Source: a bacterium
GTDB taxonomy: Bacteria; Patescibacteriota; Saccharimonadia; Saccharimonadales; UBA4665
Direction: 5' to 3'
Assembly: GCA_021846765.1 (NCBI GenBank)
Contig: JAJZWH010000021.1
Location: forward strand, 1 to 12,794
Length of the DNA: 12,794 bases
Position 1 is the first letter of the stretch. Each line of letters opens with the position of its first letter. The position numbers and the translations under genes were made by a program. Below the pieces are notes generated by a model. That model was not told the DNA's origin. It saw nothing but the letters and a program-made list of their open reading frames with translations, and did no database searches. Shown here one piece after another: positions 1 through 7,137 of the stretch.

Positions 1-72
1 TTAGCTTAAATAAACTTTATCATTCAAACATAAGCATCAAAAAAATAATTAGCATCAAAGGCTGCATTTGCA

Positions 73-624
73 ATGCTTAAAAAAATAAAGAAAAATAAAA
101 AGGGTTTCACAATAATTGAAACGATGATTGTCTTAGCCATTGCTGGGTTAATCATGCTGATTGTATTTTTGGCTGTACCTGCATTACAAAGATCAGCTAG
201 AAATACACAACGAAAAAATGATGCCGGAAATATTGCTAGTGGTATTAGTACGTGGATTAGTAACAATAACGGTACTGTTCCTGGATATGAAACTGGGAGT
301 TATACGCAAGCAACATGTAATTCTGATTTAGCGAGCATAGTCGGGGGTATAAAGCTGTCTTATTATACCAGTACAAATATTCAATGTGCTGCTGGCACGA
401 CTGCCCCTCCGCCATGTACGACTACTGGTATAAGTGCCACTTGTCCAGTGGCAACAACGGTTAATACAGAAGACGTGTATATGGTACCTGGCAATGTATG
501 TAACGGAAACTCGCCGTCTACTACGAACTCTATTACAGGAGCAACGGCAACAACGCGTAGTTATGTTATTTTATACGAGGTAGAAACAGGAGGGGCACCT
601 ACCGAACAGTGTATTGAAGGTTAG
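73..624 (+). CDS. Type IV major-pilin-like prepilin (class III signal)
   Basis: This is a type IV pilin subunit of 183 aa, made as a precursor. The lysine-rich leader ends at Gly11, followed by FTIIE, so cleavage should fall between Gly11 and Phe12, leaving Glu16 as mature Glu5. A hydrophobic N-terminal helix spans about residues 12-35. The C-terminal head is rich in Ser, Thr and Gly and carries six cysteines, enough for three disulfides in the exported protein. The peptidase encoded just downstream is the expected processing enzyme. The start is supported only by a weak AAAGG 12 nt upstream. A hairpin follows the stop codon, so this gene may be transcribed apart from pilD. It is called major-pilin-like because it stands alone upstream of the minor pilin operon; that rank is inference. 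Family assignment is certain from the leader. Confidence 0.9.
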   Translation: MLKKIKKNKKGFTIIETMIVLAIAGLIMLIVFLAVPALQRSARNTQRKNDAGNIASGISTWISNNNGTVPGYETGSYTQATCNSDLASIVGGIKLSYYTSTNIQCAAGTTAPPPCTTTGISATCPVATTVNTEDVYMVPGNVCNGNSPSTTNSITGATATTRSYVILYEVETGGAPTEQCIEG

Positions 625-644
625 AAGAAGATTAAATAGTAAAC

Positions 645-672
645 AAAATGAGTCTCCTACGAGGCTCATTTT
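645..672 (+). terminator. Hairpin between pilin and pilD, probable terminator
   Basis: The arms AAAATGAGTCTC (645-656) and GAGGCTCATTTT (661-672) pair over 12 bp with one G-T wobble and a CTAC loop. The terminal TTTT lies in the 3' arm and only AAATT follows, so the U-tract is short. It sits 21 nt after the pilin stop and just before the pilD start codons. It probably ends or attenuates the abundant pilin transcript. An mRNA-stabilising 3' hairpin is an alternative. Confidence 0.6.
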
Positions 673-676
673 AAAT

Positions 677-682
677 TATGAT
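677..682 (+). promoter_or_regulatory. Candidate -10 (TATGAT) for pilD
   Basis: TATGAT matches TATAAT at 5 of 6 positions and ends 7 nt before ATG 690, so transcription would begin at or next to that ATG. No convincing -35 is visible because the hairpin occupies that place. The call leans on the same geometry recurring elsewhere in the window. Confidence 0.35.
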
Positions 683-689
683 ACTATTG

Positions 690-1490
690 ATGCTAATGGT
701 TATTATAGTTTTGGTTATTTTAGGGTTAGTAGGCGGAAGTTTTGTTAATGCTTTTGTCTGGAGGTTTCATGAAAACAAAAATTGGGTATCAGGTCGTTCA
801 GAATGCATTTATTGTCATCATCAACTATCCTCGATAGAGCTAATCCCATTATTAAGTTATATCGGCTTAGGTGGAAAATGCCATTATTGCCATAAGCACA
901 TATCTCTCCAATATCCATTAGTGGAATTGTTTACGGCATTAGTTTTTATTGTTTCATATATATATTGGCCCGTTCCAATAAAAGGTGTTCAAGTATTGAT
1001 ATTTATTTTATGGCTGGTTGTAGTAATTGGTCTGGTAGCTTTAATTATCTATGACATCAAATGGATGCTATTACCAAACTCAATAGTATTTTCTCTTATA
1101 GCTGTTGGTTTATTAATGGCTATAATTAATTTATTAAATGCTCAAAATAAAGGTACGATGACCCTTAATTATATTGAGGCCTGTGCTATTAGTGGCGGAA
1201 TTTTCTACGTTATCTATGTATTATCTAAGGGCAAATGGATTGGTGGTGGGGATGTTAAGTTAGGGTTACTACTAGGCCTTTTAGTGGCTACTCCAGAAAA
1301 AGCCTTTTTGTTGCTTTTTTTAGCATCTTTAATTGGTTCTATTGTCTCAGTTCCGCTGATGTTATCTGGCAAAATGAAACGTAAGACCTTAATTCCTTTC
1401 GGTCCATTTTTAATTATTTCATGTTTTGTTATTGAATTGGCGGGGAGTAATATCTTGCATTGGTATATGCATATGTTAATTTATCGATAG
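690..1490 (+). CDS. pilD: Prepilin peptidase (A24 family leader peptidase/methyltransferase)
   Basis: This polytopic membrane aspartic protease cleaves class III prepilin leaders, and in the classical family it also N-methylates the new N-terminus. Numbering from ATG 678, the sequence shows the GSFVN N-terminal motif (20-24), two CxxC pairs (C43/C46 and C68/C71) as in zinc-binding PilD, the first catalytic Asp in YDIKWMLLPN (D126), the second in the GGGDVKLG motif (D192), and the conserved FGPFL segment near 241-245. About seven or eight hydrophobic segments fit the family. ATG 678, 690 and 696 are all possible starts. I prefer 690 (266 aa) because TATGAT lies 7 nt upstream and 678 nearly abuts the hairpin. 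The substrates are probably the prepilins encoded on both sides. Function is secure; the start is not. Confidence 0.95.
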   Translation: MLMVIIVLVILGLVGGSFVNAFVWRFHENKNWVSGRSECIYCHHQLSSIELIPLLSYIGLGGKCHYCHKHISLQYPLVELFTALVFIVSYIYWPVPIKGVQVLIFILWLVVVIGLVALIIYDIKWMLLPNSIVFSLIAVGLLMAIINLLNAQNKGTMTLNYIEACAISGGIFYVIYVLSKGKWIGGGDVKLGLLLGLLVATPEKAFLLLFLASLIGSIVSVPLMLSGKMKRKTLIPFGPFLIISCFVIELAGSNILHWYMHMLIYR

Positions 1491-1530
1491 CTTAAGAATT
1501 TAAAGTGTTTGCTCTATTATACTTGTGCTT

Positions 1531-1536
1531 TATAAT
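1531..1536 (+). promoter_or_regulatory. Consensus -10 (TATAAT) for the minor pilin operon
   Basis: A perfect TATAAT ends 10 nt before ATG 1547, in the gap after pilD. A poor -35 (TTGCTC, 1509-1514) sits 16 nt upstream. Transcription would start about 4 nt before the ATG. AAGG (1538-1541) also lies 5 nt from the ATG but would hardly be on such a transcript. Confidence 0.5.
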
Positions 1537-1546
1537 TAAGGTTAAC

Positions 1547-2416
1547 ATGAGGGTCGGAATATTCAGCGCACTCAACAGTAGAGGATTTACAATTATTGAA
1601 GTAATGATTTTCTTGGCTGTTTCTGGGTTAACTTTCTTAATTGCTGCTAGTTTTATCAACGGCAAAGAAGCTCAAGCCGAATATAGTCAAGGCATGAATA
1701 ACGCAGCAATGCAAATCAATACTACTATTAATAACGTCAGCAACGGAAACTATCAACTACCTTATGGGAAATCGCTAAGTTGTGTTGTAAGTAGTGGGCG
1801 TCCTTCTGTTACATTAGCACCTGAAACTCTCGCTAGTCCGGCAGTAGCGGGGTGTACTTTTATTGGTAAAGTTATTTCCCCAGATTACAATAGAAATCCT
1901 AATGCTTACTATTTATACACTGTAGATGGTTGTCAGTATCTGAATATTGCTGGCTCTTGTTCATCTAATTTTACTGCAACTAGTCCTACTAGTTTGTCAC
2001 AAGAGCAACCAAGTATAGTTAGTTTTCTATCCGGATCTAATTATTGGCAAAATGGAATCGTGTATAAGAGCATGTACTATGTATCGTCATCCGCTGACTG
2101 GCAACCAATTGGTAGTTTTGGTTTTTTTGCCGGTTTACCATCGCAAAATAATAAGGGTATTTTGCAGTCAGGATCAACCCCATTATTTCTAGAGTATTTT
2201 ACTGGCAATTCATCACAGACTGTGAACGATATACAATCGCTAGGAGGAACAACTAGTCCTGATGGTCATTCGTCTGAAAATGGCTATATAGCTATATGTT
2301 TTGAGGGAGACAGCAGAAGTCTAAGAGGAGAAATCAAGGTTGGTAGTATGAATGGCCAGCAATTAATCGCTCAGACAATAATGGGCCAAGGAGTTGCTCC
2401 GCTATGTTTAAGCTAA
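1547..2416 (+). CDS. Minor type IV prepilin / pseudopilin
   Basis: This prepilin opens the minor pilin operon. With the start at ATG 1547 the precursor is 289 aa: a 13-residue leader ending in Arg-Gly, then FTIIE with mature Glu5, then one hydrophobic helix. The large Ser/Asn/Gly-rich head has six cysteines. A GTG at 1505 in the same frame would give 14 further hydrophobic residues, unlike a prepilin leader, and lies upstream of the TATAAT, so it is rejected. The 3' end overlaps the next gene by 13 bp. Minor pilins prime pilus assembly or sit at the tip; which one this is (GspH/FimT-like is a guess) cannot be told from the sequence alone. Confidence 0.85.
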   Translation: MRVGIFSALNSRGFTIIEVMIFLAVSGLTFLIAASFINGKEAQAEYSQGMNNAAMQINTTINNVSNGNYQLPYGKSLSCVVSSGRPSVTLAPETLASPAVAGCTFIGKVISPDYNRNPNAYYLYTVDGCQYLNIAGSCSSNFTATSPTSLSQEQPSIVSFLSGSNYWQNGIVYKSMYYVSSSADWQPIGSFGFFAGLPSQNNKGILQSGSTPLFLEYFTGNSSQTVNDIQSLGGTTSPDGHSSENGYIAICFEGDSRSLRGEIKVGSMNGQQLIAQTIMGQGVAPLCLS

Positions 2417-2892
2417 GTTCTAAAGGGGATACAATTATAGAAGTTATGATAGCTTTAGCTGTATTAGCTTTAGCTTTTTCTATTAGTTACGCTATAGCCC
2501 AGTCAACCTTAGTTGATGTTCAAAATTCACAAGAACATTCTATGGCTTTGGAATATATGGACTCACAACTGGAGGCTTTGCAAGCTATAGCCAATGAACC
2601 CAATCCGCCCGCTGGAATTCCGCCTACTGCTCCAGATAATGCTTTTTGTTTATCTACGGCTGGCAATTCTATTCATGCGTATGATTTTAAGGTTAATCAG
2701 CTCAACCCTAGCCAAACCAGTGTTTCAAAATATCCTTCTCAATGCGTGGAGGATCAAGGAAGTTATAGTTATTATTTATCCATTCAAAAATCTACGCTCC
2801 CTAATACTTATAAAGTGAATATTTGGTGGAATGGCTTGGGAAGGTTGGGTGTCCAACAAGAGGATATGTATTATAGGGTGTATATTCAATAA
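2404..2892 (+). CDS. Minor prepilin with KGDTIIEVMIA leader
   Basis: This is a 162-aa prepilin. The leader ends at Gly8 and the mature protein would start DTIIE, so residue +1 is Asp instead of the usual Phe while Glu5 is kept. A hydrophobic helix follows at about residues 13-33, then a small head with two cysteines. The start is supported by AAGGAG (2388-2393) 10 nt upstream. The gene begins inside the 3' end of the previous one, implying translational coupling, and stops 3 nt before the next ATG. It resembles small PilV/GspI-type minor pilins in size and position, but the assignment to a subclass is inference. Confidence 0.85.
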   Translation: MFKLSSKGDTIIEVMIALAVLALAFSISYAIAQSTLVDVQNSQEHSMALEYMDSQLEALQAIANEPNPPAGIPPTAPDNAFCLSTAGNSIHAYDFKVNQLNPSQTSVSKYPSQCVEDQGSYSYYLSIQKSTLPNTYKVNIWWNGLGRLGVQQEDMYYRVYIQ

Positions 2893-2895
2893 ATT

Positions 2896-3645
2896 ATGAA
2901 AATTAATAAAGCTAACAATGCTAACGGTTTTACTATCATTGAATTAATGATAGCTATCGCTATTTTATCGGTTATTTTAATCCTTTGCACGGTTGTTTTA
3001 ATAGGTATCAGTAATTACTATACTAAGGGTATTAATATAGCTAGTGTACAAAACGATAATCGAAATATAGTCAACCAGTTAACTACAGATATTCAATTTA
3101 GTGCTATTTCTATGGCTCAAGGATCGCAAGAAGTATCCGATAGTAGTGTTCCTGGAGGTCAAGTTAAGATTTCTGCTTTTTGTTTTGGAGATATTCGATA
3201 TAGTTATGTAATAGGTATTGTCAACGGAATAGCACATTCCCTTTGGCGCGATCAAATGAGTGGATCGGGAAGTTGCTATCCTCTTAATTTAACTCTGTCC
3301 ACACCGTCATGTCGGGGTATCGTTTTAGGTTGTTTGCCAACGAGTTCTACTAGCAGTGGAAACAATTTATTGCCTTCAAATATGCATTTAGCGAGTTTTA
3401 CGATAATGCCAGCAACTTCAAACAATGATATATACAAAATCATTATTGGCCTTGCTCTAGGTTCGTCGTCAAGTTATTTCGAACCTAGTGTACCATTTAA
3501 TCCTACTCAACCATTAAAAATCGAAAATAATAATTATGTATGTAAATCTAGTATCGGTCAGCAATTTTGTGCTACTAGCACTCTTAGTGCTATGGCTACC
3601 AGGAGGTTAAGTTCTACTTCTTCAGTATTAGGGTTAGGAGGATAA
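2896..3645 (+). CDS. Minor prepilin (PilW/GspJ-like by position)
   Basis: The product is a 249-aa class III prepilin: leader to Gly11, then FTIIE, with a long hydrophobic helix to about residue 39. A helical, polar stretch follows (residues 45-70) and then a head with six cysteines outside the membrane helix. The ATG lies 3 nt after the previous stop with no good Shine-Dalgarno, so it is probably coupled to upstream translation. Size and order in the operon fit PilW/GspJ-type components of the tip complex, but I see no diagnostic motif for that subclass. The 3' end contains the AGGAGG used by the small ORF that follows. Confidence 0.85.
   Translation: MKINKANNANGFTIIELMIAIAILSVILILCTVVLIGISNYYTKGINIASVQNDNRNIVNQLTTDIQFSAISMAQGSQEVSDSSVPGGQVKISAFCFGDIRYSYVIGIVNGIAHSLWRDQMSGSGSCYPLNLTLSTPSCRGIVLGCLPTSSTSSGNNLLPSNMHLASFTIMPATSNNDIYKIIIGLALGSSSSYFEPSVPFNPTQPLKIENNNYVCKSSIGQQFCATSTLSAMATRRLSSTSSVLGLGG
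3636..3641 (+). promoter_or_regulatory. Perfect Shine-Dalgarno AGGAGG for the 42-aa ORF
   Basis: AGGAGG lies 6 nt before ATG 3648. It is the strongest ribosome binding site in the pilus locus and decides that the small ORF is translated. Confidence 0.75.
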
Positions 3646-3647
3646 AC

Positions 3648-3776
3648 ATGGATTATAAACTGAGTATACTAGTTCAAAACAAGCTAATTAAACTCAATAT
3701 TAATTTCCCAAAACCCAATCTTGTAACTAGATATCGACTACTAGAAGATTTGTCTAACTGGAGTAATATATATTAA
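3648..3776 (+). CDS. 42-aa small protein in the minor pilin operon, unrecognised
   Basis: This short ORF starts MDYKLSILVQNKLIKLNINF and ends SNWSNIY. It exactly fills the gap between two minor pilin genes: its ATG is 2 nt after the stop of the upstream gene, and its TAA is 1 nt before the ATG of the PilX-like gene. A perfect AGGAGG lies 6 nt upstream. It has no signal peptide, no membrane helix and no cysteine, so it is predicted to be cytoplasmic, with a basic N-terminal half and Tyr/Trp/Leu in the C-terminal half. Possible roles include an assembly factor or simply a coupling peptide that feeds ribosomes to the PilX-like gene. I do not recognise a family. Confidence 0.7.
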   Translation: MDYKLSILVQNKLIKLNINFPKPNLVTRYRLLEDLSNWSNIY

Positions 3777-3777
3777 G

Positions 3778-4881
3778 ATGACAAAACAAATATTTAAAAT
3801 TAATAATGCATCAGGTTTTGCGCCTTTGATTGTTTCGATAGTTATTGTAACTATTCTCAGCCTTTTTACCGTAGGATTTGTCTTATTGATGAAAAACAAT
3901 ACTTCCAACGCTCTTAATGATCAATTAAACAATGGGGCATTCTATGCAGCCGAATCAGGCGTAAATGATGCTATTAAAGCATTAAACAACGGATATGATC
4001 AAGTTAAAAGCTCTTGTGGTCCAGATTCTAGTAACCCTTACTTAAGTAATAATAAAGTGGAGAATAATGGCCAAGACTATTATTCGTGTTTATTAATTAA
4101 CCCAACTCCTTCCAATCTTCAATATAGTTCAGTAGGAACTAATAGTTCTACCGATACCATACTGACTGGCATAAACCCAGCTAATGGCCAGATTACTAAA
4201 ATCGACTATTTAGAAATAAGTTGGCAAGCACCTCAAGCTATGGGCATCGTTACATATAATTTTCCAAATAATTTTCCAAGTTGTCTATCATCATCTTCAT
4301 GCTTTCCTAGTGAGAGTAATTGGCCGTCAAATACACCTGGAATGATAAGATTCCTATTAACTCCAATGAGTAATGTTGGTTCTGGTACTATCGAAAATAT
4401 TCCTAATACCACGATTAATTCATATACTGCATTTTTATATCCCGGATCTTTCGTATCCTCCTCTTCAGATAGCATAAATACTGGGCCTAAAGCAGGAGAA
4501 ATATTGAGTGGTAACTGTAAAAATAATAACTCTCAGCCAGAAGATTGCAATGTTAAGTTAGATATCAGCAATGCTAGTGCCAATAGCTTTATACTGTCTA
4601 TGCGATCTATTTATGAACCTACTACAGTAACTATAACAGCCTACAGTTCATCAGGATCTATATTAGATATTAAAAATGCACAAACTATAATAGATTCAAC
4701 AGGAGATGATCAAGGGGTTCTTAAAAGAATTCAAGTTCGAGTTCCGTACTTAGTAAAAGATTTAGGCATGCCATCATATAATTTGCAGTCTAGTAATAGT
4801 ATATGTAGCAATCTAACTGCTTACCCGAGTAATCAAGACACAACGCAAAAAGGTTCTGCTTCTTCTAGTTGCGGACTATAA
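3778..4881 (+). CDS. PilX/GspK-like minor pilin lacking Glu5
   Basis: The largest minor pilin of the operon, 367 aa. The leader ends at Gly13 and the mature protein starts FAPLI, so position +5 is Ile instead of Glu. A hydrophobic helix follows at about residues 15-37, then the PilX-type signature FYAAESGVNDAIKAL (about 58-72). In known systems GspK also lacks Glu5 and caps the pseudopilus tip, so a tip position is a reasonable inference. The long extracellular region is rich in Ser/Asn/Pro, with scattered cysteines. The start ATG follows the small ORF's stop by 1 nt and has only a distant GGAG (3760-3763), suggesting re-initiation. The gene ends 5 bp from the convergent recombinase gene; I see no terminator between them. 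Confidence 0.85.
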   Translation: MTKQIFKINNASGFAPLIVSIVIVTILSLFTVGFVLLMKNNTSNALNDQLNNGAFYAAESGVNDAIKALNNGYDQVKSSCGPDSSNPYLSNNKVENNGQDYYSCLLINPTPSNLQYSSVGTNSSTDTILTGINPANGQITKIDYLEISWQAPQAMGIVTYNFPNNFPSCLSSSSCFPSESNWPSNTPGMIRFLLTPMSNVGSGTIENIPNTTINSYTAFLYPGSFVSSSSDSINTGPKAGEILSGNCKNNNSQPEDCNVKLDISNASANSFILSMRSIYEPTTVTITAYSSSGSILDIKNAQTIIDSTGDDQGVLKRIQVRVPYLVKDLGMPSYNLQSSNSICSNLTAYPSNQDTTQKGSASSSCGL

Positions 4882-4886
4882 AATTT

Positions 4887-5795
4887 TTACTTATGGTGAT
4901 ATTTTTCGTATGCACTTTTTAAATGGGGATCGGTTATATGAGTATATATTTGTGTAGTCGATATATTGCTGTGGCCGAGCATTACCTGAACTGTCCTTAA
5001 ATCTGCGCCATTCATCAACAGATCAGTTCCAAAACTATGTCTCATGGTATGGGGACTAACGTGTTTGGTAATACCTGCTAGAAGAGCGTATCGAGCAATC
5101 ATTCGTTGGATACTTCTAGCTGTTAACCTTTGGTAATTACCTGATAAGTCAACCTTTTTAGTGCCGCTATATCTTATAAACAATGGCTTAGCGTTATCTG
5201 GTCGTTTTGCTAAGTACCTTTCTAGCCAATCGGCTGCGGATTGGCTAACAAAGACTAATCTATCTTTTTGGCCTTTGCCTCTAACCATAAATTCACGGCG
5301 TTTGAGATTAATATGACCTCTATCTAATCCTACTAATTCACTAACTCTAAGACCACTGGCAAATAATAACTCCAATATTGCTCGATCTCTAAGACCAATA
5401 ATAGTATTTATTTTAGGTTGAGCAAATAGGCTAGCTAGTTCATCTTCATTTAGAAAAGTAACTTGTTTTCGACGAGTTCGTGCCAGTTCTATTTTATCTG
5501 CACTGATAGCATTAATGTCGCGTTTGGCACAAAATTTCAAAAAGCTTCTTAAAGCTATCAGATGATAGTTAAGTGTTAAAGCACTTAATTCGTCGCTAGT
5601 ATTAGATCCAAGCCTATTAAGCCATAACCGCCATTTACGGACGAGTTCAGGATTGATATCGGCTACGCTAATATCGCCTGCAAAATCTACTAGTCTGGTT
5701 AGATAATGATCATAATTAGCAATTGTTTTTTGAGAACGATTTTGTTCTATTTCTAAGTATTCTAAAAAATCTGTTTTTGCTTTAGAAAATTGCAT
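4887..5795 (-). CDS. Tyrosine recombinase, XerC/XerD family
   Basis: This 302-aa enzyme cuts and rejoins DNA through a Tyr-DNA intermediate. The N-terminal SAM-like core-binding domain spans about residues 1-95 and the catalytic domain about 110-300. The catalytic set is complete: R150 in ASGLRVSEL, a Lys in RGKGQKDR (174 or 176), H249 and R252 in HTMRHSFGTDLL, H275 in LGHSNIST, and the nucleophile Y284 in TQIYTH. Length and motifs match chromosomal XerC/XerD better than phage integrases, so chromosome dimer resolution is the likely job. No dif-like site is evident in the window. The gene is convergent with the pilus operon and divergent from ndk. ATG 5795 is preceded by TACAAT 8 nt upstream and no Shine-Dalgarno. 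Confidence 0.95.
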   Translation of the reverse strand: MQFSKAKTDFLEYLEIEQNRSQKTIANYDHYLTRLVDFAGDISVADINPELVRKWRLWLNRLGSNTSDELSALTLNYHLIALRSFLKFCAKRDINAISADKIELARTRRKQVTFLNEDELASLFAQPKINTIIGLRDRAILELLFASGLRVSELVGLDRGHINLKRREFMVRGKGQKDRLVFVSQSAADWLERYLAKRPDNAKPLFIRYSGTKKVDLSGNYQRLTARSIQRMIARYALLAGITKHVSPHTMRHSFGTDLLMNGADLRTVQVMLGHSNISTTQIYTHITDPHLKSAYEKYHHK

Positions 5796-5803
5796 ATATT
5801 ATT

Positions 5804-5809
5804 ATTGTA
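5804..5809 (-). promoter_or_regulatory. Candidate -10 (TACAAT) of the recombinase gene
   Basis: On the minus strand TACAAT ends 8 nt before ATG 5795, predicting a start point 1-2 nt before the ATG. No -35 is recognisable at 16-18 nt. Confidence 0.45.
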
Positions 5810-5851
5810 CGTCGGTATTTAGCTAAACCCTAGAAATTGAGCTCAACTATC

Positions 5852-5881
5852 TGTTACAATAACCTATAAATAATTGAAGGA
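5852..5881 (+). promoter_or_regulatory. Extended -10 promoter and Shine-Dalgarno of ndk
   Basis: TGTTACAAT (5852-5860) is an extended -10 of the TGn-TATAAT type without a clear -35. It predicts a leader of about 24 nt. AAGGA (5877-5881) then lies 9 nt before the TTG start at 5891. This is the clearest leadered unit in the window and supports the non-ATG start. Confidence 0.6.
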
Positions 5882-5890
5882 ATAAATAAA

Positions 5891-6394
5891 TTGGAAAGAA
5901 CATTAATACTACTAAAACCAGATGCACTGCAGCGAGCAATTGTGGGTGAAATTATTACCCGCTTTGAGCGAGTTGGCTTAAAGATCGTAGCAGCAAAAGT
6001 TATTAAACCTAGCGAAGAGCAATATTATTATCATTACGAAACTATTGGTAAGATGATCTCTAGGAGAGGCCAGGAAGCTTTTGATGTTACTTTGTCTTTT
6101 ATGCAAGATGGCCCGGTTTTAGCTATGGTACTTGAAGGAATTGAAGCAGTATCTTTAGTTAGAAAAATGGTTGGTACTACTGAACCTAAAACAGCCGAAC
6201 CGGGGACTATTAGAGGAGATTTTTCTCATATAAGTTTTGATTACGCAAACAAGAATGGTTTATCGATTCCTAATTTAATTCATGCTTCAGGTGATTATAA
6301 TGAAGCAAAACAAGAGATTAATCATTGGTTTAAATCAGATGAAATTTTTGAATATGCCACAGTCCATGATAAATTTACTCAAGGTAAGAAGTAA
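5891..6394 (+). CDS. ndk: Nucleoside diphosphate kinase
   Basis: A cytoplasmic kinase that transfers the gamma phosphate from ATP to NDPs through a phospho-histidine. The N-terminus MERTLILLKPDALQR is diagnostic, as are TEPKTAEPGTIRGDF (residues 97-111) and the active-site H131 in IHASGDYNEAKQEI, where most family members read HGSDS. At 167 aa it is longer than the usual 135-150 aa, with extra sequence around residues 48-72 and a longer tail. The start is TTG, supported by AAGGA 9 nt upstream and by family alignment of the first residues. The gene is divergent from the recombinase and ends 20 nt before a tRNA gene, with which it may share a transcript. Confidence 0.96.
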   Translation: MERTLILLKPDALQRAIVGEIITRFERVGLKIVAAKVIKPSEEQYYYHYETIGKMISRRGQEAFDVTLSFMQDGPVLAMVLEGIEAVSLVRKMVGTTEPKTAEPGTIRGDFSHISFDYANKNGLSIPNLIHASGDYNEAKQEINHWFKSDEIFEYATVHDKFTQGKK

Positions 6395-6414
6395 AGGCTA
6401 GAAAATTTGCTTGT

Positions 6415-6489
6415 GCCCTCATAGTTCAATGGATAAAACAGCTCCGTCCTAAGGAGAAGCTGGAGGTTCGAATCCTTCTGGGGGCACCA
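6415..6489 (+). tRNA. tRNA-Arg (anticodon CCU)
   Basis: A full cloverleaf can be drawn. The acceptor GCCCTCA pairs with TGGGGGC (one T-G pair), followed by discriminator A and an encoded CCA at 6487-6489. The D arm is GTTC/AAAC with a C-A mismatch. The anticodon arm GCTCC/GGAGA has a G-A mismatch at 27-43 and the loop GTCCTAA with U33 and anticodon CCT at 6448-6450. The variable loop is AGCT. The T arm GGAGG/CCTTC encloses TTCGAAT. It reads AGG codons. The G at position 32 and the two stem mismatches are slightly unusual, but all tertiary landmarks are present. Confidence 0.93.
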
Positions 6490-6501
6490 ATTATTAAATA
6501 A

Positions 6502-6902
6502 TGGGTTTATATTTATTATTATGACGATTTAGGCGAACTAGTAAGACCGGGTAAAGCTTTAATTATCTATGGACCACGGCAAGTTGGCAAAACAACCCTT
6601 ATCAACAACTATCTGTTTCAAACATCATTAAAATATCGGTCAGATTCAGGAGATAACCTGGCAATACAAGAAGTACTTGGCTCATAAGATTTCGAAACAT
6701 CTTTCGATAAATTGGTGACAATGAACTTGTCGTTATTGATGAAGCTCAAGAAGTGTCTAACATAGGTATGGGTCTGAAGATTATTGTTGATTAACGACCA
6801 AATGTTAGTGTAATTGCAACCGGTTCATCATCATTTGATCTTGCTTGTAATGTAGGTGAACCACTTGTAGGCCGGAAAACGACAATACTCCAATTAAATT
6901 AA
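6502..6902 (+). pseudogene. Decayed 5' part of a DUF4143-type AAA ATPase
   Basis: Conceptual translation in two frames gives pieces of the ATP-binding proteins that carry a C-terminal DUF4143 domain. Frame one has Walker A in IIYGPRQVGKTTLINNY and stops at TAA 6685. About 25 nt on, a shifted frame gives DNELVVIDEAQEVSNIG (Walker B), a TAA at 6792 where GLKIIVD would continue, then VIATGSSSFDLACNVGEPL and VGRKTT. These match the family order. No valid start codon lies upstream in frame. Intact members run to roughly 400 aa, so the C-terminal two-thirds are gone. It begins 12 nt after the tRNA, which may mark an old insertion point. Two stops and a frameshift mean it is not functional. Confidence 0.85.
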
Positions 6903-7121
6903 CTGTAATTATACTAGCTAGCTAAGTACAACGTGTCTATTGTAAGGGGAGTGGGACACTCTAGAGTTTCAATACTGTGTAAATTGGCAGCTATCTGTTA
7001 TTTTGCTAATACTTTTCTTTTCAGAAACTATACCGCTATAACTTGGTAATCCGTCGAATAGAATGCTGAAAAAGTCGGCTCGTTTAAGTGTAAGGCATAA
7101 GCTATATAGTATAAATTAGGG
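6903..7121 (+). other. Intergenic stretch with no gene found
   Basis: Neither strand shows a supported ORF or RNA gene. The only structure seen is a short hairpin, GAGTG-GGA-CACTC (6949-6961), overlapping a palindrome ACTCTAGAGT. It may hold further unrecognisable debris of the ATPase remnant and the upstream region of the next gene. Confidence 0.5.
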
Positions 7122-7127
7122 TACAAT
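7122..7127 (+). promoter_or_regulatory. Candidate -10 (TACAAT) of the PH-domain gene
   Basis: TACAAT ends 10 nt before ATG 7138, implying a leader of about 4 nt. No -35 is convincing. TATAGT (7105-7110) is an alternative -10 giving a leader of about 20 nt. Confidence 0.4.
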
Positions 7128-7137
7128 AGAGTTAGAT

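Noticed and set aside
33..59. AGCATCAAA twice (33-41 and 51-59) before the first pilin gene
   Set aside because: A short AT-rich word repeated once with an 18-nt period; no link to a promoter or known site could be shown.
4887..6902. Recombinase plus tRNA plus broken gene as an integrative element
   Set aside because: The recombinase looks like chromosomal XerC/D, ndk lies between it and the tRNA, and I found no copy of the tRNA 3' end elsewhere in the window.
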